A model generated the notes under the pieces. That model was not told the origin of the DNA and made no database searches. It saw nothing but the letters and a program-made list of their open reading frames with translations. Shown piece by piece: positions 1 to 11,665 of a DNA stretch of 64,000 bases. The stretch spans positions 2,914,001 to 2,978,000 of the forward strand of contig NC_063014.1 of NCBI RefSeq assembly GCF_020509005.1, given 5' to 3'. The DNA comes from Fulvia fulva. Taxonomy: Eukaryota; Ascomycota; Dothideomycetes; Mycosphaerellales; Mycosphaerellaceae. A program made the position numbers and the translations under genes. The number at the start of each line of letters is the position of its first letter. The stretch's first letter is position 1.

Positions 1-92
1 TAGATAAGTATTACTCTTAAAGAGGCTATAGATAACTAATTAGTTACCTAATTCTTAGCGTACGTAGCCTTAAGTTTTAATAATAGGCTATT
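1..92. other. Unclassified TA-rich flank left of Copia-A1
   Basis: RIP-like TA-rich sequence without a recognisable coding motif. It does not match the LINE1 sequence found on the other side of Copia-A1, so the two flanks of that element are not one interrupted sequence. Confidence 0.5.
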
Positions 93-327
93 TGTTAAAC
101 AGGTACGGGTAGATAGTAGCGGAGTGGAGTAAGAGATCAATCTTCAACTGACTAATAGCACGAGCATGCAGCAATATATCAGGAACCAATATGTTGATTG
201 TGTTGGATGTCTATCTAAGCTAAAGGGGAGAGAAGGTATCTCCCTACAAGCTGAGTCATCGTGAATGCCTCAGGCTGCCAGATCACTTCCTGATTGTTGA
301 CTCCCTTTGAGATGCTACATCTTAACA
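93..327 (-). repeat. Copia-A1 3' LTR (235 bp)
   Basis: Direct repeat of 5473-5707 with TG...CA ends and three transition differences. It is the 3' LTR because the coding frame is on the minus strand. Confidence 0.95.
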
Positions 328-342
328 CTCCCACTCATCTCG
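328..342 (-). promoter_or_regulatory. Copia-A1 polypurine tract
   Basis: Directly inside the 3' LTR the minus strand reads a purine-rich GAGTGGGAG. The same position in Copia-B and Copia-C reads GAGTAGGAG, so this plus-strand primer tract is conserved in three families. Confidence 0.65.
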
Positions 343-392
343 TATGGGAGGTTACAGTCTGCTCACTTCCTGTCAATAGTACTTGGACCTTT

Positions 393-3300
393 TTATGACA
401 GGTTCAGCTGGCTTACAAACCTCTGGAAGTGTGGACCAGTCTTTGGTTTTGTAAACCCGTCTGCAACCATCTCAGAGGTTGGGGTGTACTCAACAGCAAT
501 AAGCCTCCTCCACCAAAGTTTCCTAACAGCGTTATAGGCAATGTCAATGTGCTTCGACTTGTCATGAACATGTGCATCTTTCACTAGGGTGAGGGCAGCT
601 TGATTGTCACCTCTTAATTGGACTGGTCTCAAATTTGATACAGTCTCCTGGTTTCCAGTGATTCTTGGTTGATGGGAACAGTCTCCCACTAACTCTGGAC
701 AATCCATTTCCCTTAGCAGTGAAGCTAGGAATTGGGACTGCTTCGCACATGCATTCATGGCCATGTATTCAGCCTCCATTGTGGATGTTGCTACAGACTT
801 TTGCTTCTTGCTCATCCAAGAAACTGGTGCCCCACAGAGGAAGAAGACATACCCAAGGATTGAGACTCTGTCTGCTTTGTCCATTGCATAATCAGAATCA
901 CAGTATCCAATAAGGTGTCCTTTTCCAGACTTTGAGAACTGAAGTCCTAGATCAGGGGATGATCTTAGGTACCTAGTGATCTTCTTCAAAGCCTTCATGT
1001 GGTAGGTGGATGGGTCACTCACAAATGAGCTCATCCTTCCTAGGGCAAAAGCAATGTCTGGCCTTGTGATTGTTGCTGGCCACATCCAAGTACCATTAAT
1101 ACTCTGGTACTCTGCCTTGTCACACCTCTCATCCATGTGGCTTGAAGGTTTGAGGGCCTCATCGCTGTCCATGGGTGAGTGTGTAGGTGCTGCCTTCTCA
1201 TGGTTCATTCCCATCTTGGCTAGGCTGTCCCTAACAAAGTGTCCTTGGTCAAGTTTCAGGATTCCTCTCTTCCTGTCCCTTGTGACTCTCATGCCAAGGA
1301 TCTTTTCAGGTTCACCTAGATCTTTGATCTTGAAGATCTTGCCAAGTTCTCTTTTGAACCAGAGAACATCTGTCAACTTTGGTGCAGCAATTGGAATGTC
1401 ATCCACATGTATAAGGATTATGATCTCCCTCTTCTTATAGATAAGTAGGCATGGGTCCACTTCTGACTGTGTGAATCCAATCTCTCTGAGCTTTGACACA
1501 CAGAGTTGATTCCAATCTCTAGCTGCTTGCTTAAGTCCATACAAGCTTTTGAGGATTTTGAACACCATGTTTGGTGGAAGCTCAACTCCTGGTGGTGGTA
1601 ACATGAAGATGTCTTCATGGAGGGTGCTTTCTGTGAATGCATTGTTCACATCCACTTGGTGAAGATGAAGATCCTTCTTACACACAATAGCCATAAACAC
1701 CCTAAGGGTGTCCTGTCTTACTGTAGGTGCAAATGTCTCCATAAAGTCAACACCAAACTTCTGTGAGAAGCCCCTTGCAACTAGTCTAGCCTTGAACTTT
1801 TCAATAGCTCCACTAATGCTTCTCTTAATATCAAAGACCCATCTTGATGTAACCAGATTTGCTCCTTTTGGTGGAACAGAATTTTCCCAGGTGTTGTTAC
1901 TCTGTAGAGCATCTAGTTCCTTTTGGATTGCTTCCTTCCAAAGATGTCCCCATTTCTTGTCATTCACAGCATCCTTGTAGGATTTTGGAATTGGGACCTC
2001 TTGCTTGTATGCAATGGCTTCTACAGTTGCTGCAAAGGCCATTTCCTCAACTTCTTCCAGGAATTCGCTATCCCATGGTATTGAACTGTCCACTGATTGC
2101 ATGGCTGCAAAGAAAGCTTGGTGAAAAGCAGCAAGGTTCTCTGAGAGGTCCATTGCTTCTCCCACTTCAGTGGTTAGTTCGGGCTTAGGGACCATGGATC
2201 TTGGGGCTTTCTGTTTCATGTCATAGCCCTCAACATCATAGTCAGCCTTTCTCTTTCCAAGGGATGATTTAGGGACCGTCACTTGTGACCTAGTAACGTC
2301 TATTTCCTGGGGATCTAGGGAGCTTCTCTCAATTGGCTGATCGATTTTCTGAAATTCCCCTACGTTCTCCGGAGGCTAGGGAAGTTGCACAAACAGCTTT
2401 CTCGGCTGAGCGACTTTAGGGCTCTCAATTGGCTGATCTATTTCGGGGGGGCTCTGATAGACGCCTGGATGGTAGGTAGATTGTCCTAAGGATACGTTCT
2501 TCCTCGGCCTTCCTAAGGGCTTCCTAGCTGGTGCACTGCTTGGTAGATTCAATGTTGGAACATTGAGACCCATATCATCTCCAGGCTGGTCCTCAAAGAA
2601 GTCTGCATGTGTGTGTTGTTTAACAGCTCTCATGTCTGGTTCCCAAAAGAGCCAGGCTTTAGCTGTGTTTTCAACATACCTAATGAACACTGCTTCTTTA
2701 CCCCTATTCATCAGCTTGTCACTTCTTGCCCATTGAGGTTGGGATCTTGTGTCCATATAGACAACAGCTTTGCATCCCCAAACTTTCAAATGGTTGATGG
2801 TCGGTTTGATACCATCAAAAGCCTCATCTGGTGAAACCTTGAACCCATCGTAATCTGGGCCATTTGGCAGTTTGTTCCTCATATAAGTTTGGGCCTCTAG
2901 TGCTTCAGGCCAAAATTCAACCGGCATTTTAGCCTCTTCAAGCATTGCCCTTATAGAGTCCTCTAAGGTTTGTATTGACCTCTCAACTAGTCCATTCTGT
3001 AGAGAGTTGTATGCCTCAGTAGGCTCGAGCCCAAACCCCAAATCCTTCTCCTACTGCTTCACTAATGCAATAAGTTCTTTTGCATTGTCAAGTCTTACTG
3101 CTTTCAGCTGCGCTGATGATTTCCTCTCTGCTTTGATCTTCCAGTTCTGGAGAGCAACTGGAGCATCTTCTCTTTTCCTAAGAGGAAAGGTCCACTTCTT
3201 CCTAGAGAAGTTGTCAACAATCTCAAGCCAGTATTTGAATCCTAGTCTTGAGATTGGTAGTGGGCCACATATGTCAATAGATACAAGGGCAAGTCTTTCA

Positions 3301-5048
3301 GGTCTTCTCTCTGTAACTTTGCCTTTGTACTTCTTCATCTTTGCTATTGAGCATACTCTGCACTGGTGAAAGCCATCCTTAGGGATAGGAATGGGTTCTT
3401 TCAAGTCTGTTACCTTATGAAGATTCTGGAGCAAATTCTTCCCAAAGTGTGCAAATCTTCTATGCCAAAGCTCCCACTGCTTCAGGTCGGTCTCTGATTG
3501 AGCAGTCACAAAGGCATTCTCCATTGGTGGTGCACATGATGAGTAATGTGCCCGTTCTTGTAGGAGAGGAGAAATCTCATCAATGAATGGAACCCCCCCA
3601 AGGAGCTTTGTCTGGACAACAGTCTCACCAGAGGGGGAAACAAGAGAAAATGATGGAGGTTGCACACCAAACTGCTTGCTAAACTGGTTCCATGAAACCA
3701 GGTTCACTCCTAGCTTGGGTACAAGCAGGACATCTTCCAAAACAACTTTTCTGCCAGCTCTCCCACTCATCTCTGCATTCCCAATATGAGTGGCCAATAA
3801 AAACCCACCTCCCACTTTGATCCATTTCTTCCTTGTCAAGGGAGTCATAGATCTAAAGAGGCAGCTTTGGTCAGTCATATGGGATGAAGCACAGGAGTCA
3901 AGTAACCACTCTGACGAGGGGAACTTGCCTTGGACTTCTGCAGTTGAGTGAGCCACTTTATCATACTCATCATCATCAGACATTGTCTCTGGGGATGAGC
4001 TGCATGGTGACTCTTGAGCGGAGAAACCTTTTCCAGTCTTCTTTACTTTAGAGGTATAAGACTGGGCCTGGTTCTTCTGGAGTGACAGCATGTCAGAGCT
4101 GAGTTTCTTCACCATTTTCTTAAGTTCTTCTATAGAGGACTTCTCTCTTGGTGTCCTCCTTGAAGTGGGTGGTGGAGTTCTCTTCTTCTTGACATATGTT
4201 GTATTCTGGGAAGATGGTGGTTAGGAATGAGATCTAAGGACCTTTCTTGCCTCAGGCAAACTAGGGCAGTCCTTGATCAGATGATCCTTCTCACAGAGAA
4301 GGCAGGAGAGTGGTCTTGCTAGACCTGAGGGCTTGACCCAGGTGGCTGCCATGCCATACTCAGCCTTAGAGGGATCCAACCTGGCTTCTTGAGCTTTAAG
4401 GATCTTTAAGGTCCTTTCATGATCCATCTTTGGCTGAGCTATGATAGTATCCCTGGCTACATGGTAGTCAGGTGGCAGTGAGCTTAAGAGCTGGGTCATC
4501 CTCACATCAGCTTTCCTGTAATGCTGACCCTCTGGGTCAACATCAGCAATCCTTTTTCCAAGAGAAACTAGGTGTGTCTATGCAGATCTGATGGTGAACT
4601 CTTCACTCATCTCAAAGGTCACAAATTGCTTTATGAGCTCATGTGCATGGGTTGGTAGCACCTGGCTATACTTGTTCCAGAGATACACCCACTTCTCAGC
4701 AGCTCTTCCAGATTCATATGAGCCCTCAAGCTCAAATTCATCTTCTTCTGTGATCCTACTAAGGATACTGAAGTTGCATACTGTATTGTGCCTTGTCCAT
4801 GTTGGCGTATTGAGGATCTCTTTAGTTGTAGCCTCTTCTTGGAGTTTCAGAGTCTTGCCCTTGATGTTGTCAAAAGACACTTCCATTAGGTCATCAATTG
4901 CAAAGAATGCTGATTGGCTCTCCATCTTGTATCTCTGAAGGTTGAACCATCTCTTCCAATTGTCCCTCCCAAGAATTGGGATTTTGCCTCCCTTCTCCTC
5001 TGTCTTCTCTTGGTATGGATCCATAATAAATTGGATGTAATGAAACAA
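393..5048 (-). pseudogene. Copia-A1 gag-pol polyprotein, broken by four in-frame stops
   Basis: One minus-strand frame of about 1,552 codons is open except for stops at 4578, 4221, 3051 and 2376; no frameshift is needed. Domains in order: a Gag region (5048 to about 4220) with a knuckle CLLCEKDHLIKDC (CX2CX3HX4C spacing); an aspartic protease with WLLDSCASSHMT near 3880; a pre-integrase zinc region with HRRFAH and CRVC; an integrase core; an RT with YGLKQAARDW and a catalytic HVDD at 1398-1409; and an RNase H with TSTMEAEY and KHIDI near the end. Each stop is explained by one C-to-T or G-to-A change; at 3051, for instance, relatives read KQWEKE where this copy has KQ-stop-EK. The true start may be the Met at 5048 or one eight codons on. 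It is probably non-autonomous now but could still be mobilised in trans. Confidence 0.9.
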
Positions 5049-5472
5049 GGTGTGTATGTTCCAAGGTGGTGGCTCAGATCCTGCTGAGGCTTCTGGTGTA
5101 GAATGGGAAAGTTCGTAGGTGTGGATACCAAGGCCTGCTTAGTAAAGTAAAGAAGGAGCGGTGTGAGGTCTCGGGGCTAGGACACAGGTCTGTCTCTCCT
5201 AGCAGAGCTTCAAATGACTTACTTGAAGTCCTTCTTGATAGTATCTCGATGCAGTTCTGCCTACAGAGTATCTTCAAGGTATTGGCTTTAAGTAAGCCGC
5301 ACAGAGTCCTTGTCTGGGTTACCTATCACTTAGTATCGAACTAAGCTCCTTGACAGGATAGACGGGGTAGACTTCTGATTCCCAGATGTTTTCTGCTACG
5401 ATAGCAAGGGATACAAGTAACCTGTACTGATATAGGTTGCTCTTATTCCTACACAAACCCGGGCTTATAACC
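5049..5472 (-). other. Copia-A1 leader between 5' LTR and gag
   Basis: Non-coding 5' internal leader of the element. No convincing frame is present; short open frames here are out of phase with gag-pol. It begins with the primer-binding site next to the LTR. Confidence 0.6.
5456..5472 (-). promoter_or_regulatory. Primer-binding site, putative half-tRNA type
   Basis: The plus strand next to the 5' LTR reads AACCCGGGCTTATAACC, which would equal the primer tRNA. There is no terminal CCA. CTTATAA fits a 7-nt anticodon loop with anticodon UAU (isoleucine), preceded by CCGGG and followed by the first CC of a matching stem strand. Drosophila copia primes with an initiator-tRNA half cut in the anticodon stem, so a tRNA-Ile(UAU) half is the inference. 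The motif recurs in Copia-B and, with one change, in Copia-A2. Confidence 0.5.
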
Positions 5473-5707
5473 TGTTGAACAGGTACGGGTGGATAGTAGC
5501 GGAGTGGAGTAAGAGATCAATCTTCAACTGACTAATAGCACGAGCATGCAGCAATATATCAGGAACCAATATGTTGATTGTGTTGGATGTCTATCTAAGC
5601 TAAAGGGGAGAGAAGGTATCTCCCTACAAGCTGAGTCATCGTGGATGCCTCAGGCTGCCAGATCACTTCCTGATTGTTGACTCCCTTTGAGATGCTACAT
5701 CTTAACA
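5473..5707 (-). repeat. Copia-A1 5' LTR (235 bp)
   Basis: Direct repeat of 93-327 with TG...CA ends. It lies upstream of the minus-strand gag-pol and next to the primer site. Confidence 0.95.
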
Positions 5708-8700
5708 ATATATATATATAACCGCTAGCCTCGAGGTCTAGTCGCGACCTTAGGGTCTATAGATACCTAGATAGTACGCTTAAGAGACAAGGGTACTATA
5801 TTGTAGTAGGAGACTATAATATATACTACCCTTTCTAGGAAAGCCTTATATAGCCGTACCCTATAGCCGACGAAGTAATCGACTTAATAGCGAGTAAAGT
5901 AATTGCTCTTAATACCCCGAAGGACCTAAGTACCTAGAAGAGAGGGGGACTCTAAGGCACGATCGACCTCTCCTAGATCTTAGATAGCTACTACTATACG
6001 GTAACCTACTATAGGATCGAACATAAACTCGAGGCGTCGTTAGACTTTATACTAGTTAGGACCTCTATTACGATATAGGTAGAATATATACTAGTAAGAG
6101 CCCCTAAGCTAAACTAGGAAAAGGCCTACTAGGCTAATATCTAGGTATACCTCGATAACTCTAAGAGGCTAGTCTAGATCGCGTAGTAGTTATACAATAG
6201 TAAAGACGAGATAGACAAAGTAGTCTTAGGGCAAATAGACAAGATAAGAAAAGCGACCTTACTTTACGTTCCGCTTACCTAACTAACGACATAGTCTAAA
6301 CTATACTAGACGCTAAAGTATACTACGGTAGTAAGAGAAGTAAGGAGAGCCCGCCGGGTATAGACGAGTAGCTATAGCGAGGAGGCCTAGAACGTATATA
6401 GGGAGGTATACTAACAAAAGAAAGCTATAATACGGAGGGAGAAAGCAGTCGGCTAGAGGGCTATAGTAGAAGAAATCGCCGGCAAGCTAGAGAGGATGTA
6501 GAAGCTAGCGAAATAGGCCCGACAGGACCCTATATAGGGCCCCTCCTTCTCTATCCTAGCGTTATAATTACCTAGTAGCCCGGTTAGCGACCCCGAGGCT
6601 AAGGCGCGTCTACTAGCTAGTAAGTTCTTCCCGCCTCTAGTCGAGGCTAATCTAAGCAATATAAATAGCTCTACTCCCCTAGCCCCTAATATCGCGGTCT
6701 ATTAGAATATATCTAAGGGAGAAGTTACTAACTTACTATACTTAGGAAGTTACCGGCGAGGAAAGTCCCGGGGCCGGATAGGATCCTAAACGAACTACTA
6801 AAGAAGTATAGAGATTAACTAGCCCTAGTAGTCGTAGCGATCTTTAACGCCTATCTATAGACTGGCTACTACCTAATAGTATTTAAATAATCAACGATAG
6901 TAGTCCTACGTAAGCCGTAAAAGGAAGACTATACGTAGGTAAAGTCGTACCGCCCAATTGCGCTCCTTAATACTCTTAGGAAGGCGCTTAAGAAGCTAGT
7001 TATAACGAGACTCTCCGAGGCGGTAGAGGAACACTCCCTACTCCCGGACACCTAGATAGGTACGCGCCTATAGCGATCGACGCTATTTACGATAGAACTT
7101 ATCACCTCTTAGGTAAAGGCTATCTAGTATAGAAATAGGGACAAGGTAGTATCCTTACTTAGTCTAGACATATCGGGAGCCTTCGACTACGTATTATACC
7201 CGCGGCTACTCTATATCCTAAGGTCGAAAGGACTCCCTAAGTAGCTTATTAACTTCGTACGGTCCTACCTCTAAAACCGTAGTACGTCGATCCTAGTCGG
7301 TTAGTATAAAAGCCTATTTCAAGTAGTCTATACTAGAATCCCGTAAGGCTTAACGCTAGTACCTATCCTATTCCTCTTCTTTAAAGCGACGCTACTCCTA
7401 GCCCTAGAATCCTAGAGTACCGCTACGAGTAGCTTCGTAAACGATACGAATATCCTATCGTAGTCGTTCTCGACTAAGGAGAACTATAGGCTACTAGAAG
7501 AGAAGTACAAAATCTACGAGGACTAGGCTAGGAGGTATAGGGCTCGGTTTGCCCTAGAAAATTATAATCTAATACACTTTACGCGCCGGCTACGGTTCTA
7601 TAATATATAAGCTTCTATCTAGATATAGGGGTATACGACTAACCCGGCAAATTAGCTTAGGATCCTCGGACTATAGGTAGACCCGGCGCTACGGTAGAGG
7701 AAGTACGTATAGGCAATATTACGGAAAGCTAAACAGAATATAGCATTATACTAGAGGCTCACTACGTCTATATAGGGGGCGGACTTCCGGTAGTTACGAC
7801 TTCTATATACGGCTATTATACGGCTAGTCCTTACCTATAGTAGCTAAGTGTAGTCCTTAGGCGAGAGGGCCTACCTATCGAAGGGACTCGTCGCGCCGCT
7901 AGCGAAGATCCAAAACTAATGCCGAAGGAAGGTCACCGGGGTATATAAGTCGACACTAACGAGGATGCTTAAGCACGAGACCGCTATACCGCCGATCGAC
8001 CTATATATCTAGGAACTACGGACCTCCTACTTAGGCAAGTCGGCATAGTACCTAGTATAGAAGGTCATCGCTAGTGTAGTCGTAAGGGCCCGCGAATTAG
8101 TACTAGCGTATAAGGGCATTCGACCCGGAAACGAGCCGAACTACCGGGTAAGGGACGAATAGCTAGTAATATAATAGGAAGGTAAGAAATCGTTTATAGA
8201 GCAACTATAGAAAGAGAGGTAGAACAACTAGGTTATAGGGCATAGTGGACGCCCTTAGCTAGCGGGACAACCTAAGGAATAGTTAGCTACAAAATCCGCG
8301 GTCAAGTACCCCCCGAAGCTTATCTACTACCGCCTTACGAGGGCATAGAGTAGTATAGTAACCTAACTACGAAGCGAACATATCGGCCTCTAGGGGTACC
8401 TATTATAGAGGAAGGTTCTAGGATATACGAATACTAGCTGCCCCTACGGCTATCGCTCCTAGAACGTATAGTACGTACTCCTCGTCTATCCGAGGTAGTC
8501 GCTAGGAAGGGGGGAGTAGATAGTAAAGGCGAGGAACCGGACGATTAGGGCACTTCTTAACAACGCTAAGGACCTACGGCGTATTACGAACTAGATACTA
8601 GAGAAGGGCTAGCTAGAACAGTACCGCCTAGTAGGAGTAGTATAGGAAGAGAGGACACGACGTAGCGCGACGAGACCGGCTAGGAGCGGGGGCTAACGGG

Positions 8701-8930
8701 GTAGTAACATAGACTACGTACGTTCAGAGGGAAAGCTAAACTAGATAAGGAGTAGTCGGGGGCGGGAAGGGTTTTCACCTATTCGGGTTTCCCTTTGTAT
8801 ATAACAATAGATATATACCTATATAGGCCGGATAGGGTCCTAGAACAGGGGAAGAACAAATCTATCTATCTATCTATATACCTATATAGGCCGAATAGGG
8901 TCCTAGAATAGGAGAATAATAAACCTATCT
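5708..8930 (+). mobile_element. LINE1a, 5'-truncated RIP-damaged Tad1-like LINE
   Basis: Plus-strand copy of the LINE seen complete at 22358-27307. It starts inside the endonuclease domain, directly against the Copia-A1 LTR. The ORF2 remnant runs to the TAA at 8694-8696, in register with LINE1b, and is closed by dozens of TAG/TAA codons. The RT box that reads FVDD in LINE1b reads FVND here (7434-7445), an aspartate lost to one G-to-A change. The 3' UTR ends in (ATCT)n, and a second imperfect copy of the last roughly 55 bases follows. Almost all differences from LINE1b are CA-to-TA or TG-to-TA. Confidence 0.88.
8811..8930 (+). repeat. Tandem duplication of the LINE1 3' end
   Basis: The unit ATATACCTATATAGGCCG... 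through GGTCCTAGAA and the poly(ATCT) tail occurs twice in a row, the second copy slightly diverged and ending AAACCTATCT. It could be a tiny 5'-truncated LINE1 inserted in the tail, or a tail-slippage duplication. Confidence 0.65.
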
Positions 8931-9345
8931 AACGCTACTAAGTTCTAGGAGAAGTTTAATAATCTTATAGACTAGTATCTACTAAGGCTATTAATTAAGA
9001 AAGATAACTTCTAGGGTCGTTTTGGGCGTAACTACGAGACTACTATCCGACGTTTAGTAATAAGGTTAGAGAGATAGTAAGTAAGGCGGAGTACCTTTAG
9101 GAGGTCCTTCTTAGCTAAATTTTCGAGATTCGATACCTATTCGATATTATAAAGTCGAGAATATCTTAAAGAGATAGTCCGGGCCGAGAAAGGGAAAAGC
9201 CCTAAGGAGTAGGATATAAAGGAGTTTATCCGTCTCTTCGTAGCCTCTAGTAACCTAATAAATCCTAAAGATCTCGATAATAGCTCTCGTAGTCGTCTTC
9301 TACTTTAGGGGCTCCTAGAGTTAGTTACTAAGGTAGTTTATTAGA
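8931..9345. other. Unclassified RIP-damaged segment
   Basis: About 415 bases of TA-rich sequence between the LINE1a tail and the LINE2 tail. No motif, terminal repeat or open frame could be assigned. It may be remnant coding sequence of another element or an ancient target. Confidence 0.4.
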
Positions 9346-11481
9346 AATATAGATAGATAGATATTTAATTAAGCTGTTATAGTGCCCTTTGGCCTATATA
9401 GCTATACTATCTTGTTTTTGTATATATAGAGGGGAAACCGTTTTAGTGAAAACCCCTCCTCTTTCCCGCCTATCTTTTCCCCCTCGTTATCATCTTATAT
9501 TTCTCTTATTAAGAGTACGCTAGTGTTATAGGCCTATCCTAATAACTACCCTATCTATAACCACCCTAGCTTCCGCCTCTTATCTATTTACTCCTCCGTC
9601 TTACTAGCGAGGCTAAACTACTAGAGGTATCCCTACTATAGTATCTACCGAGAGATTCGGCGAATGTTACCTTTATCTCTAATAATTAACTTATAGCCTC
9701 TCCTTCCTACTTAGTACCTCTAATTTCCCCTACTACTCGCCTACTACGGGCATCGTAGTAGTATATATTCTAGGTTTTGTAATAGGTAGCTATACTAGTA
9801 GGCTAGGCTTTAGATGTCTAGTACGCGTCTCCTAAATAGGTAGGCCCTTAATCTAATATATTCGGACCTAATTTGGATCGCTATACTTACTTCGGCCCTT
9901 ATTAGGTCCCTATATAGCTAGTAGTTATGTCTCTAGAAGGCTCGGAGTACTATCGGGCCTATTGTCTTAGGGGACTTCCTTTTCTAGTCCTACTCCTATA
10001 GGTAGCTCGCTATCTATTCCGCTAGGCTTTAGGTCTTAGCCTTACTCCCGCCGGCCTAGCGAGCCCTACGCTCCTCCTCTTTTTGTACTAGCTATTCGGT
10101 ACTTATCTATACGGCCGTAAAGATAGTAAGGTCATTTTCTTTTTAGCTTGTCCGATATCCGGTCTCTCTCCGGTAGCGGCTTTCTATCTTATTCTTTACC
10201 TCCTAGATCGTAGTTTATACTAGGTAATCTGTCGTCTTTACCGCGTATTAAATTCTTATTCCCCGGATATATTAGCCGAATAGTAGTATAGACGTCTCTA
10301 TTTCTACCGTACTTATTAACCTTATCTTATATACCCCTAGTATTCTACGTAGATTACCTACCTATATCCTATTTAGGGGTTGCTCTATCCGTTTCGGGAT
10401 CGGCTTACCTACGCCTCCTATCCCCTAGAGCTATACCCCGTATAATATAGCTAGTTTAATAATCGCCTTATATATTACCCTTACCTTATCGAATGTTACT
10501 CCCTATATAGACGCCGTAAGCCTCTTTATCGAGGCTTCGTTAACTTACGCTCGACTCTAGGCTTTCTTAATCTATATATACTAGCTTAGCTTCGGGTCGA
10601 GCTAGATCCCTAGTACTCGTAGCTCCGCTAATAGCTTAGTCTCGTAGCCTTAGATTCTTACCGCCGCCTTTATCTTATAGTATATTCTCGCTTTACTAAA
10701 GTATATAAGCTAGTACTTTTTAGGGGCGAACCGGGCACTATACTTCTTTACCTACTCCTCGTATTGCTTATACCTATCTTTAAGGAGGCAACAGTTCTCT
10801 TCTATCGAGTCTAACTAGGCTAGAATGTTTATATTGTCTACGAATCCCGATACTAAGGTTTACGGAGAGGTGAGTAGGGGGATTAGATTAGACATAAATG
10901 TTAGAAATAGAATAGGGGAGAGAGTAGATCCCTAAGGTATTCTAGCCTCTACCTTTACCGGGTCGGACGTATACCTCCCTAGGACTAGGTATATCGTCCG
11001 TTCCTAGAGAAAGGAGTAGACGAACTTTGTTACCTACTAGGGGATGTCTTTCTATTATAGGATATATATTAGCCTTTAGTATAAGACGTTATCGAAGGCT
11101 CCTACGATGTCGAGGGATAGTAAGGACGCCGCTCGGTTCCTACCGTAGTACTAGAGAGTCTAAATTTACTCTGTAATTAGCTCTATTACTATTAGTGTCG
11201 ATTGCTAGCTTCTTCCCCCTATCTATATTACTAGGAGTACGTAGTTGTCCTCGGCTAGCTACGTAAGTCTCTAGGCTACTATCTTCTCTAGGACCTTCCC
11301 TATCGTGTTTAAAAGTACAATTAGCCTATACGATTTAGGCTAAGTATAGTTCTCCTTCTATAGCGTACGTAGTACTACTGTTATAGACTCTCTATACGGC
11401 TTCGGGTAATACCCTAGCCGTAGGTATACGGTAAATAGGTTTATAAGGCTCGGCGCGATCTCTTCTCTATACTCTTTTAGT
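9346..11481 (-). mobile_element. LINE2, 3' part (RT and 3' UTR), RIP-damaged
   Basis: Minus-strand LINE with an ATAGATAGATAG tail near 9349-9364 (poly(CTAT) in element sense). Moving upstream on the minus strand there is an RT box FVDN at 10833-10844 (FVDD with the last Asp changed to Asn) and SLDIVGAFDN near 11084-11115, the RT motif A region. No open frame survives. The element continues after the gypsy insertion at 18710. Confidence 0.8.
11477..11481. repeat. Target-site duplication TTAGT (left)
   Basis: Same five bases as 18710-18714, flanking the RIP-damaged gypsy insertion in LINE2. Confidence 0.85.
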
Positions 11482-11665
11482 TATAAGGGCGCGCGTACTA
11501 TAGGGTCCGAATGAGATAGTTGTTATTCTACGAAGCTACGAAAGAGGAGCGCGAGGCGCGGCGAAGTTATAAAGCAAAGCTAAGCCGCGCTAACCCGATA
11601 TAGAAGGTCCGCGGTTTAGCCGGGCCGACGTAGCTATAGTAAGGGGTCGCGGGCTACCCGTAATA
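11482..11665 (-). repeat. Gypsy-1 RIP copy, 3' LTR (184 bp)
   Basis: Repeat of 18526-18709; the terminal TGTA...GACA of the intact family has become TATA...AATA by transitions. Three transition differences from its partner were seen by eye. Confidence 0.93.

Larger units (their letters stand above)
93..5707 (-). mobile_element. Copia-A1, nearly intact Ty1/copia LTR retrotransposon
   Basis: This 5.6-kb element is bounded by two direct 235-bp LTRs that begin TGTT and end AACA. The internal region on the minus strand reads gag, protease, integrase, RT, RNase H, the Ty1/copia order. The LTRs differ at only three sites seen by eye (97, 111 and 264 against 5477, 5491 and 5644), all G-to-A on the plus strand. 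The element is far less mutated than the surrounding repeats. The five bases outside each LTR (CTATT on the left, ATATA on the right) do not match, so no target-site duplication is present. The right flank is LINE1 sequence and the left is not. This suggests recombination between copies or loss of one flank. Confidence 0.93.

Noticed and set aside
307..537. 76-codon plus frame beginning in the Copia-A1 LTR
   Set aside because: Antisense of the RNase H end of Copia-A1 plus LTR; no independent support.
5456..5472. Possible tRNA-Ile gene at the CTTATAA motif
   Set aside because: No acceptor, D or T arms surround it; it is repeated only at LTR borders, so it is a primer site.
8861..8880. CTAT microsatellite as telomere-like or CRISPR-like repeat
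   Set aside because: These tracts always sit at LINE 3' ends and are retrotransposition tails; no regularly spaced repeat-spacer array exists.
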